A stretch of 64,000 bases of DNA from contig CAJNDS010002299.1 in NCBI GenBank assembly GCA_905221605.1, forward strand, positions 220,001-284,000, read 5' to 3'. Of this stretch, positions 24,506 to 36,311 are shown in pieces; the first letter of the stretch is position 1; each line of letters begins with the position of its first letter. The DNA is from Symbiodinium natans. Taxonomy: Eukaryota > Sar > Dinophyceae > Suessiales > Symbiodiniaceae. The translations under genes were made by a program, and so were the position numbers. The notes beneath the pieces were generated by a model. That model ran no database searches. It was not told the DNA's origin and saw nothing but the letters and a program-made list of their open reading frames with translations.

Positions 24506-24960
24506 TCACCATGTGTGATGTACTTCGTGGGGCGCCGTCTCGTGACTAGCACAAGAGAGCCAGCGAGCCTTGGCCCAGGCGGCATCGGTCTGGGCAGAAT
24601 CGGAATCCAGCGCCAGGGGGGGATCCTGGACCCGGGCTGGCCAGTGACTGTTGATCTTCAGACTATCTTCAAAAAAGCACATATGATACTCATGAAAACC
24701 CACCTCCATGGCATCAAGGAGTCTCTTCAGAGCGGCCTCAGGGGGGCACACAGGCCTTGCACCTGTGCTGGCATCAGTAGCATCAAGTGCCCAGGTAAGC
24801 TGGATATTCATCAGCGCCTACAAGCTCCAAGTACACTTCTTCACAGACATGGCCAGGCTCGCTTGGCAGGATGTAATGCAAGACTGGGCCACCCAGTTGT
24901 TCTCACCGGACCACTCACGCCGCCACAGCACGCGAAGGCATTCAACGCCTGGTTGAGAGG
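24506..24960 (-). CDS. Candidate two-exon fragment, function unknown
   Basis: A minus-strand frame from about 24765 down to TGA at 24506 has protein-like composition (PEAALKRLLDAMEVGFHEYH, later DSDSAQTDAAWAKARW). An upstream piece at about 24850-24795 (EVYLELVGADEYPAY) is open in another frame and could be spliced to it. No family is recognised and the plus strand is also open here. Confidence 0.3.
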
Positions 24961-24964
24961 CTAA

Positions 24965-27900
24965 GGAGTGCAATTCTTACTGGAACAGCCTGCATGCAAC
25001 CTGAACACTGCTTCTGAGGCCCGTTGCCAAAGCAACTGCTTCTATTCTCCAAGCGCTGTGTGGACTCTACATGCTTCTCGGGGGCTGCATGTGGATTTAT
25101 TGCAAATGCCGTCATGGTTCTCTGGGCGTGCGATGCGGATTCACCCCAGTTTCCATCACTGACTACGGATTTCTGACGCGAACTTGCCGTAACTGCCGTA
25201 ACTTCATTGGGTTGGGAGCCATCGAACGAGTATGTAGACCCACGATCATTGGCAAACTGGTCTTTGACTGGTTCTACAGCTTTCGGTAAACGCTCGAGTG
25301 CATAACCCTACATATAACCCTGCAATGCTCCGGCAACATAAGCTGCGGCGTAGCAAGGTTCAGAATCTGGAATGCGTTGCAAACCCCAGACAAAGTTGCT
25401 TTCACAACCCCCCCCCCCCCCACTCTCTCTCTCTCTCTCTTTCACACGCACAAACCCATATCCCCACATCCTCACAAGCTCGGCGGAACTTGGTCACGAC
25501 AAAACAAATGCGTTAGGGCTATGGGGTTTCATGTTGCATAACCCTCATTGGACAAGTCTTGCGCGCGTCGCCGAGGCGCGCAGGCAAAGCTCTGTGTCAC
25601 TGTAGACCACTCCGGCATACCCTCTTTCTCGCCAATTGTCGCCTGAAGGCAATGGCAGGAGTTACATTGACCCTCCCCTCTTACACGGTATTCTCCTTAA
25701 TTACAACTCATCGTTGGGGGGCAGGGGGGGCTGGTGCACCTGAGGCCCTTACAGTCATGCTCAAAGGCCTGAAGACTGGAATCTAGAGGCCCCAAGCCTC
25801 ATTCCTGCCTCATTCCACTGATGTGGCAGTCTGAGCATGAAGGCAGACACTCTGGTACTCTGCAAAACAGCTGCCGCGAAATACAAGCAGGTGCTATGAT
25901 GGTGTGGTCTACCCAAAGTTTCAGTTCCAGGGTCCTCCGGGTCCCGACGATACGAGCAACTCAGAGATGCCAGGCACACCGCGTTCAGCTGTGTTTGGCT
26001 TGAACCTTAGCTGCCAAATAGCTTCATTAAACGTGCACGCCCATGTCCACCGAGCCCGAAGATCCCCTCGAACCTACAACCGACTACAAGTTCACACAAC
26101 TCTGCAAGACCCCGGCTTATTGAAGAGGCTTTTGGTTGCCCCCTGCCGGCTCGCACCACACTGCATGCACTGCGACAGAATCCTTCAGAGCACCTTCGGC
26201 AAGTCTGATGAAAAAATCCCGATGGGACTATGCCCAGTATTACGAAAACTGCTACCTTATAGCATCGCAAGGACAGGGACCATTTGCAAGCTTGACGAGC
26301 TCCTCAAGGTACATAATGCATTGCGCATCAAGCTAAGTGAAAAGTCGGAGTAGAACCTTCACCTCACTGCCACTGGGAGACTCCGCCAATAACACGGTTT
26401 TGCCAGTTTGGCGGGCTTTCTCAAGGTCCAACGTACCTTAGCCAGGCTAGTGAGATTCATCTTCCACCAGTGTCTGCAATTCACAGATACACTTCTTGCA
26501 AGATACTGAGGCTGAAGATGATCGGAGATCGGCAGCCAAAGCCGCGCCCTTACAGGACTTTGCTCCACATGGCCTTTGGCTCTTAAAAGCCAAGCGGCAA
26601 TAAATGCCCTGCCCGTATGGGCCTTTGACTTCCTGTAAGTCCTGAGCAGGTGCATGGCGTATAAGAGTCCCTGGGCATTCTACCCCAAGACTCACGCGCA
26701 GCCCGAGCTTTTACAGTCATAAGCAAAAAACAAGTACAGCACCAGGACATAGGGCTCATCTGCAAGGATGTTGGGGTTGCTTATATGTCCGACTGATGCC
26801 AGTGCGCTTGGCGAAACTCCGCTGAGGTTCTGTTTGCCACCCGACTAGCTTTATGTTTATGCTAATTATCATTTAATGGCATTATTGATTAATTATAATA
26901 TTATGAACTATTTGTTTTTTATATGTCCAATTACAATTAATCGAATCATATATTTATATCAAATTGAATATTAAATTTAATAAGCTGACTAGCTGAACTG
27001 ACGTCTACTTCGTAGGGATAGGCGATCAATGCGGAAAACTCACGGAAGCCCAGCGTCCTACTTCAAAACAGTAATAGCATTGCATGCCAGCACCTTGCAC
27101 CCGCTGGTTTTGGGCGCTCCCAAGATCCACACGTCCGTTTGCTACACGCGAACATCGACGCACCAGCCACGACCAAAGGGTTGGCAAAGAGAGGGAGTAG
27201 AACACGTGTAGCACGAAACCAAACAAGAGTACAAGCCGGGCGAGTGCTCATAAGGGGCAGTTTGGGGGTAGGCGTCTAGGGCTGCTTTGGGCAGAGCGGT
27301 GTCAAGAGTGCGGCCGCCGCTGCGGCATGGTGTTTGTAGTGCATGCATCGGTACTTTCTTCTGTGTCATGCAGTCCATTGCAATCCTCCCCATCATTCGG
27401 GATATTGGCCCACTTCTGAACCCAACCGCATGCAGTGAAAGCAATCCTTGGCATAGAGCTCGAAGCCAATGGAGTCGAACAGCTGCACGCAATAGTAGGT
27501 ACCTTGGATTCGCTCGATAGGGCAACCTCACAGATAACCCCCCCATTCCCGCACTGAGCACATGCTGGTTGTGCGACTTTCAGGGTGCCACGTGCTTGCT
27601 CTGAGAAGATGGAAAGAAGCAGAAGGTGCAATTGAGGTCGGGATCTCAGACTCGATCGAACTTGATCGTACACCGGGCATGTGAGCCGGGTTCATTAGTT
27701 GAGTCGCAGGAGGCATTGATGCATCTCTCCTAAACCTCCCTTTTTCTGAAGCAAACTGAGGAGCTGAAGGTGGAGTCCCGACACCGAAGCATGGCAGCTG
27801 ACAGTGTTCGGTGACGTTTACCTGCTCTTGAAGATTCCGTTGATGATCTGGCTCTGCTAAACTTGGCGAGCAGCCAGATGTTAATACATCCATGCAGGCC

Positions 27901-30427
27901 TTCTGAGTCTGTAGAATCTAGTAGCATCGTGTGTCTCCTAGCCGCTTTCTCTGGACATTGCGTGCCGCATGCATAAGCTCTACACACGAGCTGCGACTGC
28001 AAGACATCTTGTGGGATGCATCCAAGCGTCCTCTATGGACGATTGAAGACTTGTTTGATCAGGAACGAACGCGCCAGCGCACAAGTACTTGCTTGCAACA
28101 GCCATATCTCAGTGCAGTCTTAAACCCTATAAGCCCTAACTCCACAATACCCACTCATAAGAGTATAATGCCGGGAACAGTACCCCGGCTATTGCTGGGC
28201 GCAAAAGCCTCACGGATGTGCAAACGCGAACCGGGCCCCTAAATGCGCACCTCCAACCCTACGACCCTACGGACTGTTGAACATACACATCCTTAAGCTT
28301 CTGAACTCTCTCAATCCTCTCCCTCACTCTGAGGAAAATTCTCGGGTGCCCCGACCCAGGCCAGACACAAAGAGCGGACCCGGCCACGGCAGTGGCTCGT
28401 GGGCCTCACGATTGTCTCTAACAGTCTCACATTCTCTAGCCCTAAGGCTCTTGGAATGACTCTTCTGTTGTTTGGGGCCCAAAGAACATGCTTTCGGGCG
28501 CTTTGAGGTATGGGGCTTCATTGCCTTTGAGACAAACTGGAATCGCCGCCTGGACTCCACATAGCAAAACACGCAAAAACTCCCAGGGGCTGAGGGGTCC
28601 ACATGTTTCTGTTGAAAACTCTTCTCTCTGCTTCCGTAGCCCTAAGCCCTAACCCTAAACCCTCTGAGAGGGTCTTAGTTAAGAGCATCCAAGGGGGGCG
28701 CCTCGCAGAGGCGCAACCTCGAGGCTGCCCCCTCACGGACGAGCCTCGAACTTCACAGGGGGATACATCCTATACGAACTTCGTTGACCCTTGTTTTTTT
28801 TCTGTAATATACGCATACACACACTGTATATATATATATATATACACATCTATTACATAACCACATATATATATATATATATGTATTTGTTGTTCTGCAC
28901 TTTTGCCCCTGCAGGGTTTTGTAGCAAGCCTTGTCGGATTTGTCTTTTTTTTTGGGTGGGGGCTAGGTGCTTTGTTGAATATCAGGTCTTAGGCCCTTCA
29001 CACGGTCCAGTCTGGGGTTTGCAAGACTGCGGATCATGAGGCAGCGCAGCTTGTGGGGTAGACTGGCGTTCACGCTTACAGAAAGAGCAAAACAGGTGCA
29101 GCTTCAAGAGGCATGAAGGCTTTTGGCACATGCTGTAACACCTGACGAAGTTGCAAATCACCGGCGGCTTTTTTGCATGTCAGCGCGGCTCGCTGGCTCT
29201 TTGATGGCCTGGGATATTGCAAAAAAGTTGGTAGCATCAGCTCTGCAAACCCGTATGGAAGAGCCGAGCTCGCCCAAGGGCAGCGAGGTGCAAATGGAGC
29301 TTCCAAAATGCAAGCAATCCTATGCGCACAGCATTCAAGATGCACTGCGAGCCTTCACCTAGACTGCCACTGTAGCGCAGCACACCTATCACGCTGACAA
29401 CTTGACTTGATTTCGAACCATCGAGGATCCGCATGTTTGGGCAGTTGTACTCCGCTCTTATACAAGCCCATGGTGGAATCTCGATTTTGCTCCGTGGTTT
29501 TTGCATGAACTTGTTGCTTCCATCCATTTCCGACACTTCGGGGAAGGCAGGGCACAGTGGAATTCAAGCAACGTTCCACTCTGTGCAGCCTTGGACAGCC
29601 ACTCACACAGGCTGTTGAAGCAACGAGATGCAACCACAGCTATTCCAACAGCATGCCGTACGCAGACAGTTAACCAGATCCGCAACGGCACATCGTGCGC
29701 ATCTCGGGTTTCGCACTCGTGCTGCTTTAAAGCGGCATCCGACTCTCAGGGGGGCGACCAAACAAAATGAGTTTGGCCATCACGTTGCGCATGCAGCTGT
29801 GGGCACTGAAGGGCGCAAGCCATTTCAAGGTGCTCGCCCGACCTGCCATGGGAAAGCAAAAAGAATAAACAAGTACTGTGGAAACCTATGGTTCCTATTC
29901 CGATGATCGTGTTTCGAACTGGCTGAATGATGTGACGAGCCTCTGACTGGAAGCAAGTTCTGATTCAACATGCCTCAATGAAGCCTCCGCAAAGAACCAC
30001 GGACCCTGATTAGGCCCAAAATCCCCAAGCCCACCTTGAATCCGCGCTGACCGAGCTCTTGAGGTGCCAGCAAGGTGCAACCCCAACCCCAAACTCCAAC
30101 GATACCTGGAGTATCCTGGAGTCTCCCGTCGTCATCGAAACCTGCGGCAGGGCATATGTGTTGAGGGCCTCGGCGGGTGCCAATCATGCAAGAGCTCACA
30201 ATGTCAGCACTGGCTGGATGTTTTGGCATCGCTGGCTGGTGACAGGATTTACCTGCAGTCGAAAAGCAAAATGTGGCTACATTCCTCGGTGCTGAGAGAC
30301 ATGTAGTCTATCATACTATATCGGTCGCCGCAGCGTCATTGTACCTAGCCTGTCAGTGGCCACACATCCAGACTCGCAGGGCTTCCGTCTTCCATCATCA
30401 GAAAGATATAGCACCAAGCATGCGCTC
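24965..30427. other. Largely non-coding, with one AT-rich island and microsatellites
   Basis: The stretch contains a C14 run at 25408-25421 followed by (CT)n, a very AT-rich block at about 26845-26985, degenerate telomere motifs near 28120 and 28640-28665, and (AT)n tracts at about 28825-28885. One minus-strand exon-like piece is visible at about 27507-27395 (CVQLFDSIGFELYAKDCFHC), but the rest of any gene is not found. Confidence 0.45.
26845..26985. other. AT-rich island (~140 bp)
   Basis: Runs such as TTAATTATAATATTATGAAC stand out sharply from the roughly balanced flanks. No open frame covers it. It could be an organelle-derived insert or an AT-rich intron core, as in the RCC1 gene. Confidence 0.6.
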
Positions 30428-31105
30428 TCACCAGCCTTTGCCACTGTTGCCCATGCCTGGCATACCCATTTGTCCACCGCCGTTGGTCTCTCCCTTGCCA
30501 TAGGTGCCACCGCCACCCCAACCACCTCCACCACCACCCCAGCTGCCACCTCCTCCTTTGCCCCAGTCGCCACCCCAGCCGCCGCCTTTGCCCCAGCCGC
30601 CGCCCCAACCACCTCCTCCCCACCCACCCATCATCATCTGCATCATACCCATCATTCCATCCATGCCCTTCTTGCCCTTACCGCCGCCTTTCCGCTGCTC
30701 ACGAGGCGTTGCAAAGACGACCTGCACTTGGTTCATCAAACCCTGAGGGACGTTGCCATTGACATTCTCCACAATCCACGTTGCATCCTCCACGGTGTTC
30801 ATGATGACGAAGGCTGCTGCGGCATCCTTTCCCGGCTTGACAGGGAGCACCGTGGATTCCTTCACAGCCCCATATTGGCTGAAGGTCTGCTTGACGCCCT
30901 CGCTGGTACTATCCATTGGCAAGCCTGTCCTCAGCACTGCACCGTAAGCTTTGCAAGGTCTGGCCAGCACCACTATCTAAACATGTCTGGTCACAATTTG
31001 TCATGTGCTGATGGCAGGCACAATTGGATGATAGTCTGATGAACACTTCCCGCCAAGGCTCACGAACAGAGTCTCGCTTGGGGGAGGGCTTGCTGCGGTC
31101 ATCAT
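30428..31105 (-). CDS. Type A RRM protein with Gly/Trp-rich tail, two exons
   Basis: Exon 1 (31105-31062) encodes MMTAASPPPSETLF. Exon 2 (30929-30428) completes the valine of LFVTGLP and runs to the stop, giving 181 residues. The intron (31061-30930, 132 nt) begins GA and ends CTGAG before GACAGG; a GT donor two bases earlier would break the frame. The RRM spans about residues 13-90, with RNP2-like LFVTGL. In RNP1 the sequence AAAAFVIM keeps only one aromatic. The family signature NGNVPQ follows. The tail is KGGGKGKKG, then a Met-rich patch, then WGGG/WGKGGG repeats, a low-complexity region typical of proteins that condense with RNA. It is the last gene of the array in transcription order and the most diverged type A copy. 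The RNA target is unknown. Confidence 0.88.
30930..31061 (-). other. GA-AG intron of type A RRM gene (132 nt)
   Basis: The intron begins GAGCCT and ends CTGAG, followed by a G that completes a valine codon. It occupies the same site as the introns at 39332-39434 and 44420-44515. Confidence 0.75.
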
Positions 31106-31740
31106 GGCGGAGACTTCTGTGCAAGTGTGAGCGCTCCAAATGAGGAGTAGAAGCAATGACTGCGATAACGCTACGGTAACCTCATGCAGGCCTGCCGCTC
31201 AGTACTGTCGGCTGATGAACAACTATAGCTACCTCATGCAGTTAAGCAAAGCTGCCAAAGATATTGCGCTCTCTTGCAGCGACTTGCAGCAAAAACTTCG
31301 GCATTGACATCCGCACCAATGCCACATGCAAGCGTGCATGCCATGTGTGTTCCGCATTGCTCGACTGCAGTCGCTAGACTCGCTAGACACAGAGGGGTCA
31401 TGTAGCAAGCGGAGCACCTGTAGGCCCTGTAGGCTCTACCCCACCCTGACAAGATGAGACTGTACTAGCGTACCAAAAGCAAACCCCACGAATAAAGCCG
31501 AGCAGATAAACAACATGTCACAAGTCAAGCACATCCCCGTGACAGTTGTCGCCCATCATGTTTCCTCTGCAGGCTGCTTGGTGAGCTCGCATCAGCGAGC
31601 CAGGTCGCAACGGAACCTACGCACCAAGAGAGGCTCCTATAGTTCCCGTGGCGTCTGCAGGCTTCAAGCATAAGCTTCCTATATTACCTATATATGCGAA
31701 GTGGCTACGCTCGCTTCTCACGTCATCTTGCAGCGAGGAC

Positions 31741-32340
31741 TCACCACATCATTCCGCCGCCCCAGCCCTTGCCGGGCATACCACCGCCATAGCCGCCCCA
31801 ATCCCCGCCACCTTTGCCCCAGTCTCCTCCGCCCTTGCCCCAGTCACCTCCACCCTTGCCCCAATCTCCTCCACCTTTGCCCCAGTCTCCTCCTCCACCT
31901 TTGCCCCAATCTCCTCCTCCTGCACCTTTGCCCCAGTCTCCCCCCCCACCTTTGCCCAAGTCTCCTCCTCCGCCTTTACCCATGGCAGCCACCATCATCG
32001 CCATCATTTGCATCATATCCGGCGGCATGCCCTTCATGTCACCCTTCATGCCCTTTCCGCGCTGCGTCCTTGGGGTTGCAAATGCCACGGTCACTGGGCT
32101 CGACAAGCCCTGCGGGACGTTGCCATTGACATTGTCAATGACCCACTGTGCATCTTGCACGGACTCCATGATAACGAAGGCTGCGGCGGCTGTCTTGCCG
32201 GCTGCCACCGGCAGAACGTTCGCCTGCTTCACGCCACCATACTGCTGAAATATCTGTTTGGCTTGAACAGCGGTGCAATCCACAGGAAGACCTGTCACAA
32301 ACAGATCCTCGCTGGGAGGACCGCTGCGGGGGGCTGCCAT
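31741..32340 (-). CDS. Type A' RRM protein with DWGKGGG repeats, intronless
   Basis: This 199-residue protein is encoded in one exon. The N-terminus MAAPRSGPPSEDLFVTGLP corresponds to the exon 1/exon 2 junction of the type A genes, but here no intron interrupts it. The RRM is at about residues 13-88, with the RNP1-like AAAAFVIM and NGNVPQ. A Met-rich segment (MMQMMAMMVAAM) is followed by a tail of one DLGKGGGG and seven DWG-containing units, then GYGGGMPGKGW. The regular repeat suggests expansion by replication slippage. It lies between a type A and a type B' gene, 524-636 bp from each, all in the same orientation. Role in RNA binding is inferred from the RRM. Confidence 0.9.
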   Translation of the reverse strand: MAAPRSGPPSEDLFVTGLPVDCTAVQAKQIFQQYGGVKQANVLPVAAGKTAAAAFVIMESVQDAQWVIDNVNGNVPQGLSSPVTVAFATPRTQRGKGMKGDMKGMPPDMMQMMAMMVAAMGKGGGGDLGKGGGGDWGKGAGGGDWGKGGGGDWGKGGGDWGKGGGDWGKGGGDWGKGGGDWGGYGGGMPGKGWGGGMMW

Positions 32341-32863
32341 AGCTGGGGACGGAATTTGCTACCTCCACGCGCACAAATGAGTTCTGTTGACACGTGCCCT
32401 TGAGAACTGAAGCCGTTGTCGAACAATCGGCGACTACCTTAAGCGCAATAAATAATAATCAACTCTATACGCCATCATATTGACGACTGCACTTCGGAAA
32501 TGTGTGAGCCTCTGCAGCAGCATGAAGCATCCAATACGCGCGTTCTGCTTCACGACTTGACCGGAGCGAGGTTGCATCATGCTCAAACACCGAACTTGCG
32601 CACACTGTCTTTCCGCGGCTGGCAGCTTGCTGCGTGCTTTTCACTAGATGCAGAAGCTCAACGTTCTGCGCAATGGGTTAGATGACTGTAGTCCACATGC
32701 CCGCGTGCCACTTGATTGGCGGGAGATTTCAGGAAGCCGCGGGATTCAGTGCAAGTCGAACATAAGCATGACTTTCAGAAACCCCTTATATGCCCAGGCG
32801 ATTTCAACCGGAGCATTCACTAAGACTGATCGTAGCAAAACCTTGGAGCACGAAACCGTGAGC

Positions 32864-33667
32864 TCATTGCTGGAACAGCTCACTCTCTGCATGAGCGAAA
32901 TTGCAGGCTTCCCCAAATGTGCACTTGCCTTGCATGTAGTAGGGGCACATGCGCGTCTTGGGACCTTTGGAGCGTGGCATCAACCCGCTGGCGGGCCCCT
33001 TGCCAGCGCCACTGCCTGCCAGCTCCCACGCCCCATGCGCATAGGTGCACTGCTCTCCTTTTCGGCACCCAAGACCCAGCTCGATGAATTTGCACATTCG
33101 GGTCTTGTAGCTGGCAGGATTGTACCCGCCACCCTTCCCACCACAGCCGCAGCCACTCAGGGCGCCAGCATCACCAACTCCTCCAGCGCAGCCGTTCAGA
33201 CCAGCGCCACTCCCGCCATAGCCGCCTGCAAGTGTGTTGGCCAATGCCATCAAGACATCCATCATACCACCCTTGCCCTGCAGCTCTGGCATCCCTGGCA
33301 TCCCTGGAATCCCTGGCATCCCTTGCATCCCTGGCATCCCTTGCATCCCTTTCATTCCCTTGATTGCTGCACCCTTGCCGCTGGATTTGGGTGTTGCAAA
33401 CTGCACGGTCACAGGCGACACAAGGCTTTGCGGGACGTTGCCGTTGACATTCTCCACGATCCACTTCGCATCGTCCACTGTTGCCATAGTGACAATGGCT
33501 GCTGCGGTTTCTTTTCCTGCTAGGACTGGTAACACGTTGACCTCCTTCACCGTGCCGTACTGGCCGAAGACTGACCGGCAATATTCGTTGCTGCAGTCCT
33601 TCGGAAGGCCCGTCACGAAGAGTGCTTCACGCGGCTCTTGCATCATGGGCGGCTGCATCATCGCCAT
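32864..33667 (-). CDS. Type B' RRM protein with two CCCH zinc fingers, intronless
   Basis: The start is taken at the Met of MAMMQPPMMQEPREALFV (33667) because it matches the position of starts in the paralogues. The frame is open 19 codons further upstream. The protein is 267 residues. The RRM spans about 16-92, with RNP1 reduced to TAAAIVTM (no aromatic). A GMPGMQ/GIPGMPG repeat follows at about 100-130, then a Gly/Cys-rich linker. Finger 1 (192-211) has spacing C-X8-C-X5-C-X3-H and is preceded by YKTRM. Finger 2 (241-259) has C-X7-C-X5-C-X3-H and is preceded by KTRM. The lead-in and spacing match tristetraprolin-type fingers that bind AU-rich RNA, although the 29-residue linker is longer than in that family. 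The C-terminus is AHAESELFQQ. Confidence 0.9.
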   Translation of the reverse strand: MAMMQPPMMQEPREALFVTGLPKDCSNEYCRSVFGQYGTVKEVNVLPVLAGKETAAAIVTMATVDDAKWIVENVNGNVPQSLVSPVTVQFATPKSSGKGAAIKGMKGMQGMPGMQGMPGIPGMPGMPELQGKGGMMDVLMALANTLAGGYGGSGAGLNGCAGGVGDAGALSGCGCGGKGGGYNPASYKTRMCKFIELGLGCRKGEQCTYAHGAWELAGSGAGKGPASGLMPRSKGPKTRMCPYYMQGKCTFGEACNFAHAESELFQQ

Positions 33668-33724
33668 GATGCGCACGCTATCTATAGTGCTAGTGTTTAT
33701 TCGCGGTAGATGCACCAAGAGCAT

Positions 33725-35510
33725 TGCGAATTTGTGAAGTGACCATGTGCAATGCTATACCCCCTAATTACAGCAGATATCTTCGCGCACTCACACGCGC
33801 AGCATGCACACGCGCAATCACACACACACTTTATAATGTGTATATGGGCGCTGTCTGACGAAACTCCTTCATCCCAAATTGGGGGCTTGAGCTGTGCTTG
33901 CACGGAGCTTGCGTGAGCTTGCGCACATGGAGGGGGGCTCAACATTGTTCTCGTGAAGGCTCATCACAGAGACAAACTGAGATAGCTGATACTGTCAGTC
34001 CATCCCTTGCGCAATTCCTTGCGCCATACTTGCGAGCGCCTAGTTTTTGACAAGTTTTTGTTATACTGGGTTTCCACTGATCCAAAGCATAGATAGGAAT
34101 TTCGGACAACCTTCATGCACTTTCCCTAAAAAGCGACATGTTCGCACACCTCCTGCACACGTCCCAAAGACCTCCGAGATCTTCCAAGCCCATCTTCTGG
34201 CCCGTTTTAGATGGGCTTCCAGGTGCTTCCAAAAAAAAAATCAAAACCCTGAACCCGAACAAAGAAGTGTGCTGAGGCGTGTGGAGCCCACTGTGCCCCA
34301 TAGCTGGCCTGCACTGCAACACTACTGCAACCTGATGACGCTGTGGCTCGTGTGCATTTTCGACGACAAGGAAGCTCAAGAAATGCAACAGGCTCCTAAA
34401 CTAAAACCCAAACTCCAAAGCTCTGGACTTTACTCGGGGTTCTTGGACTTTTCCGCATTGACTTTTTCTGCATCACGTTCCAGGATGGGCAGTTATTCCC
34501 CTCACAACGGGTTGAATTTGGAGGTTGCAAGCCCCGAAAAAGGCCCTAGTCCTGACATCCACAAACAAACAAGGCTCGAGACTGGAGGGTTTGGCGATGT
34601 CCGGTATGAATGCTTCTGATGTTCAACAAAACCTTCCACTTTCAAAGCACCCTTTCAACTTTGACTGGAACTCTTCAGCTCATACTGTGAAAAACACGGT
34701 TGATGCGCTGGGTGCCAAAGGAACACCAACAAAACGAGCAGATCATTAGTTGCAACACCCGTTGACACAGAAGTCAGTGTTCCTCCATAATCAATATTTC
34801 TTCACGGTACCACGACGTGCCGCGCGAAACGAATCTCAAGCACTTCCAGGTGCGATCTTGCTCCCTTTCCCTGGGTGAAAAACGAATAGAAAAAGCCCCA
34901 TGCTCTGGTGCATGTGATTTTGAGTCAACTTTGCGCGTCTACCCAGGCAGACCGACGATTTGGGTTAAGAAGGATGTGGTTGGAGGAGCCAACGTCGCGC
35001 AAGCAACGACATTTTCGGGAAGGTTTTTGTTTAGAACGTACAGTCTTGCATTGCGATTTTGTTGTAGTGTCGCTGTGGCACAAGCAGCGATTTTTGAGGT
35101 TGCAAGAGTTTCTCCTCCAGGGCTTGGGCCCAGGCCTCTTTCAAGCAAGAAGTGGGTTCCACCGAGGCAAGACCATGTCATTCGGAATATAATATATGGT
35201 TCGTCGCAGAGGTATGTCTTCGGAAGGAGTGCAAGGAAAAGGCGTGTTTCGGGCGATTTCATCACGGTTCGTCGATGCTTTGGGCTTTTACAGTACTGCT
35301 GTGGGGTTGAGGGTGGATTGCTTTGGCTTGCACGCTTTTGAGGGTTGTATTGATTGACATCACGAGTCATCAACTCCACCCGCTCCCCCCTGCCCCACCT
35401 CCTCCCTTCACAAAGAATCGAGCCAAAACAGGCAAAATTTGTGGGTCGATTGGTACATCTCATGGTGAATGTGATGGGGTGCGTATACCCACCCCCACAC
35501 AGACACACGA

Positions 35511-35554
<44 letters not shown>

Positions 35555-36190
35555 GCGCCCCCACCCCCACCCCCACACCCCCACACCCCCACACCCCCAC
35601 ATCCCCACACCCCCACACCCCCACACCCCCACCCCACCCGCACCCGCAAACGCACACGCACCACACACGCGCACGCACACGCGCACGCACACGCACACGC
35701 ACACGCACGCGCACGCGCACGCGCACGCGCACGCGCACGCGCACGTGCACGCGCGCACTCGTAAGCCGACATAGGCCTATGGTCTGAGGCATGCCTGAGT
35801 GACTGCTGAATTGCTGGTCCAATGGGAAGCAGGAATGATAACTCTACTGCTGCAAAGTTCTGGGATCCAACTGCTGCGGAAGGTGGCCAAGTGATGACGA
35901 TCGACGAACTCTACGCTCCACTAGAAGCTAGCTCGCATTCACTCGACAAGCATCATCAACATGTATGTCGTTAAACCCTTGCCGCCGGAACTAGCTAGCC
36001 GGACATTCTTCGCACGCTACGGACTGCTGCACGGCGACTGCACGTCCTGGCTTCAGTGTGTGTGCAATCTTGCCAGCAGCTGGGCACTTTCATTTTCTGG
36101 AGCAAAGTGGTGCCGGGAACGGTATATGCTGACTATATAAAGACAACGACAGCACACAATGGTGCTTCTGAATGTCGCGGTCTTCGAGTG
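33725..36190. other. Gap in the RRM array; no supported gene
   Basis: This stretch holds short (AC)n motifs near 33820, a poly-A run at about 34232-34240 beside degenerate telomere motifs, and the large low-complexity tract at 35487-35760. Open frames at 34047-34619 and 34817-35341 (+) are about the length expected by chance and have no domain. By position this gap may once have held a type A partner for the B gene at 36312. Confidence 0.5.
35487..35760. repeat. Compound low-complexity tract: (AC)n, (CCCCACA)n, then (AC/GC)n
   Basis: About 270 bp of alternating purine-pyrimidine sequence is interrupted by CCCCACA-type units. The long open frames across it on both strands (repeating TH, RAR, VCV) are artefacts of the repeat. 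Alternating GC/AC runs can adopt left-handed Z-DNA in vitro. Confidence 0.9.
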
Positions 36191-36244
36191 GCTCATGGGA
36201 AGTCAGAGCCTGAAAGTCCATGCCTCACTTGCATAAGCTCATAT

Positions 36245-36311
36245 GGGTCGTGAGCAAGTATACACTCCTTCTTCCAGGTGCATCGGCCCTGCACCCCAGT
36301 CGCCTTGCACT
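36245..36311 (-). pseudogene. Out-of-frame remnant of the second CCCH finger
   Basis: Reading the frame adjacent to the 36312 gene gives a C-X8-C-X5-C-X3-H pattern and an ELMQ end. It corresponds to finger 2 and the ESELMK tail of the intact paralogue at 44952-45758. It follows the TAA stop of the functional frame and would not be translated without frameshifting. Confidence 0.6.

Noticed and set aside
30356-32403. Long plus-strand frames over the RRM genes (227, 251 and similar codons)
   Set aside because: They are mirror images of Gly-rich coding sequence: glycine codons on one strand read as proline or alanine on the other. The minus strand carries the conserved RRM and fingers.
33290-33365. 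Tandem CCCTGGCATC-type repeats, considered as a CRISPR-like or minisatellite array
   Set aside because: They are the codons of the GMPGMQ repeat in the B' protein; there are no spacers of constant length.
34047-35341. Plus-strand frames of 190 and 174 codons in the array gap
   Set aside because: About one such length is expected by chance; they cross poly-A and degenerate telomere motifs and show no domain.
35323-35822. Overlapping long frames on both strands (repeats of TH, RAR, VCV)
   Set aside because: They arise from the AC/GC/CCCCACA repeat tract, which has no stop codons in most frames.
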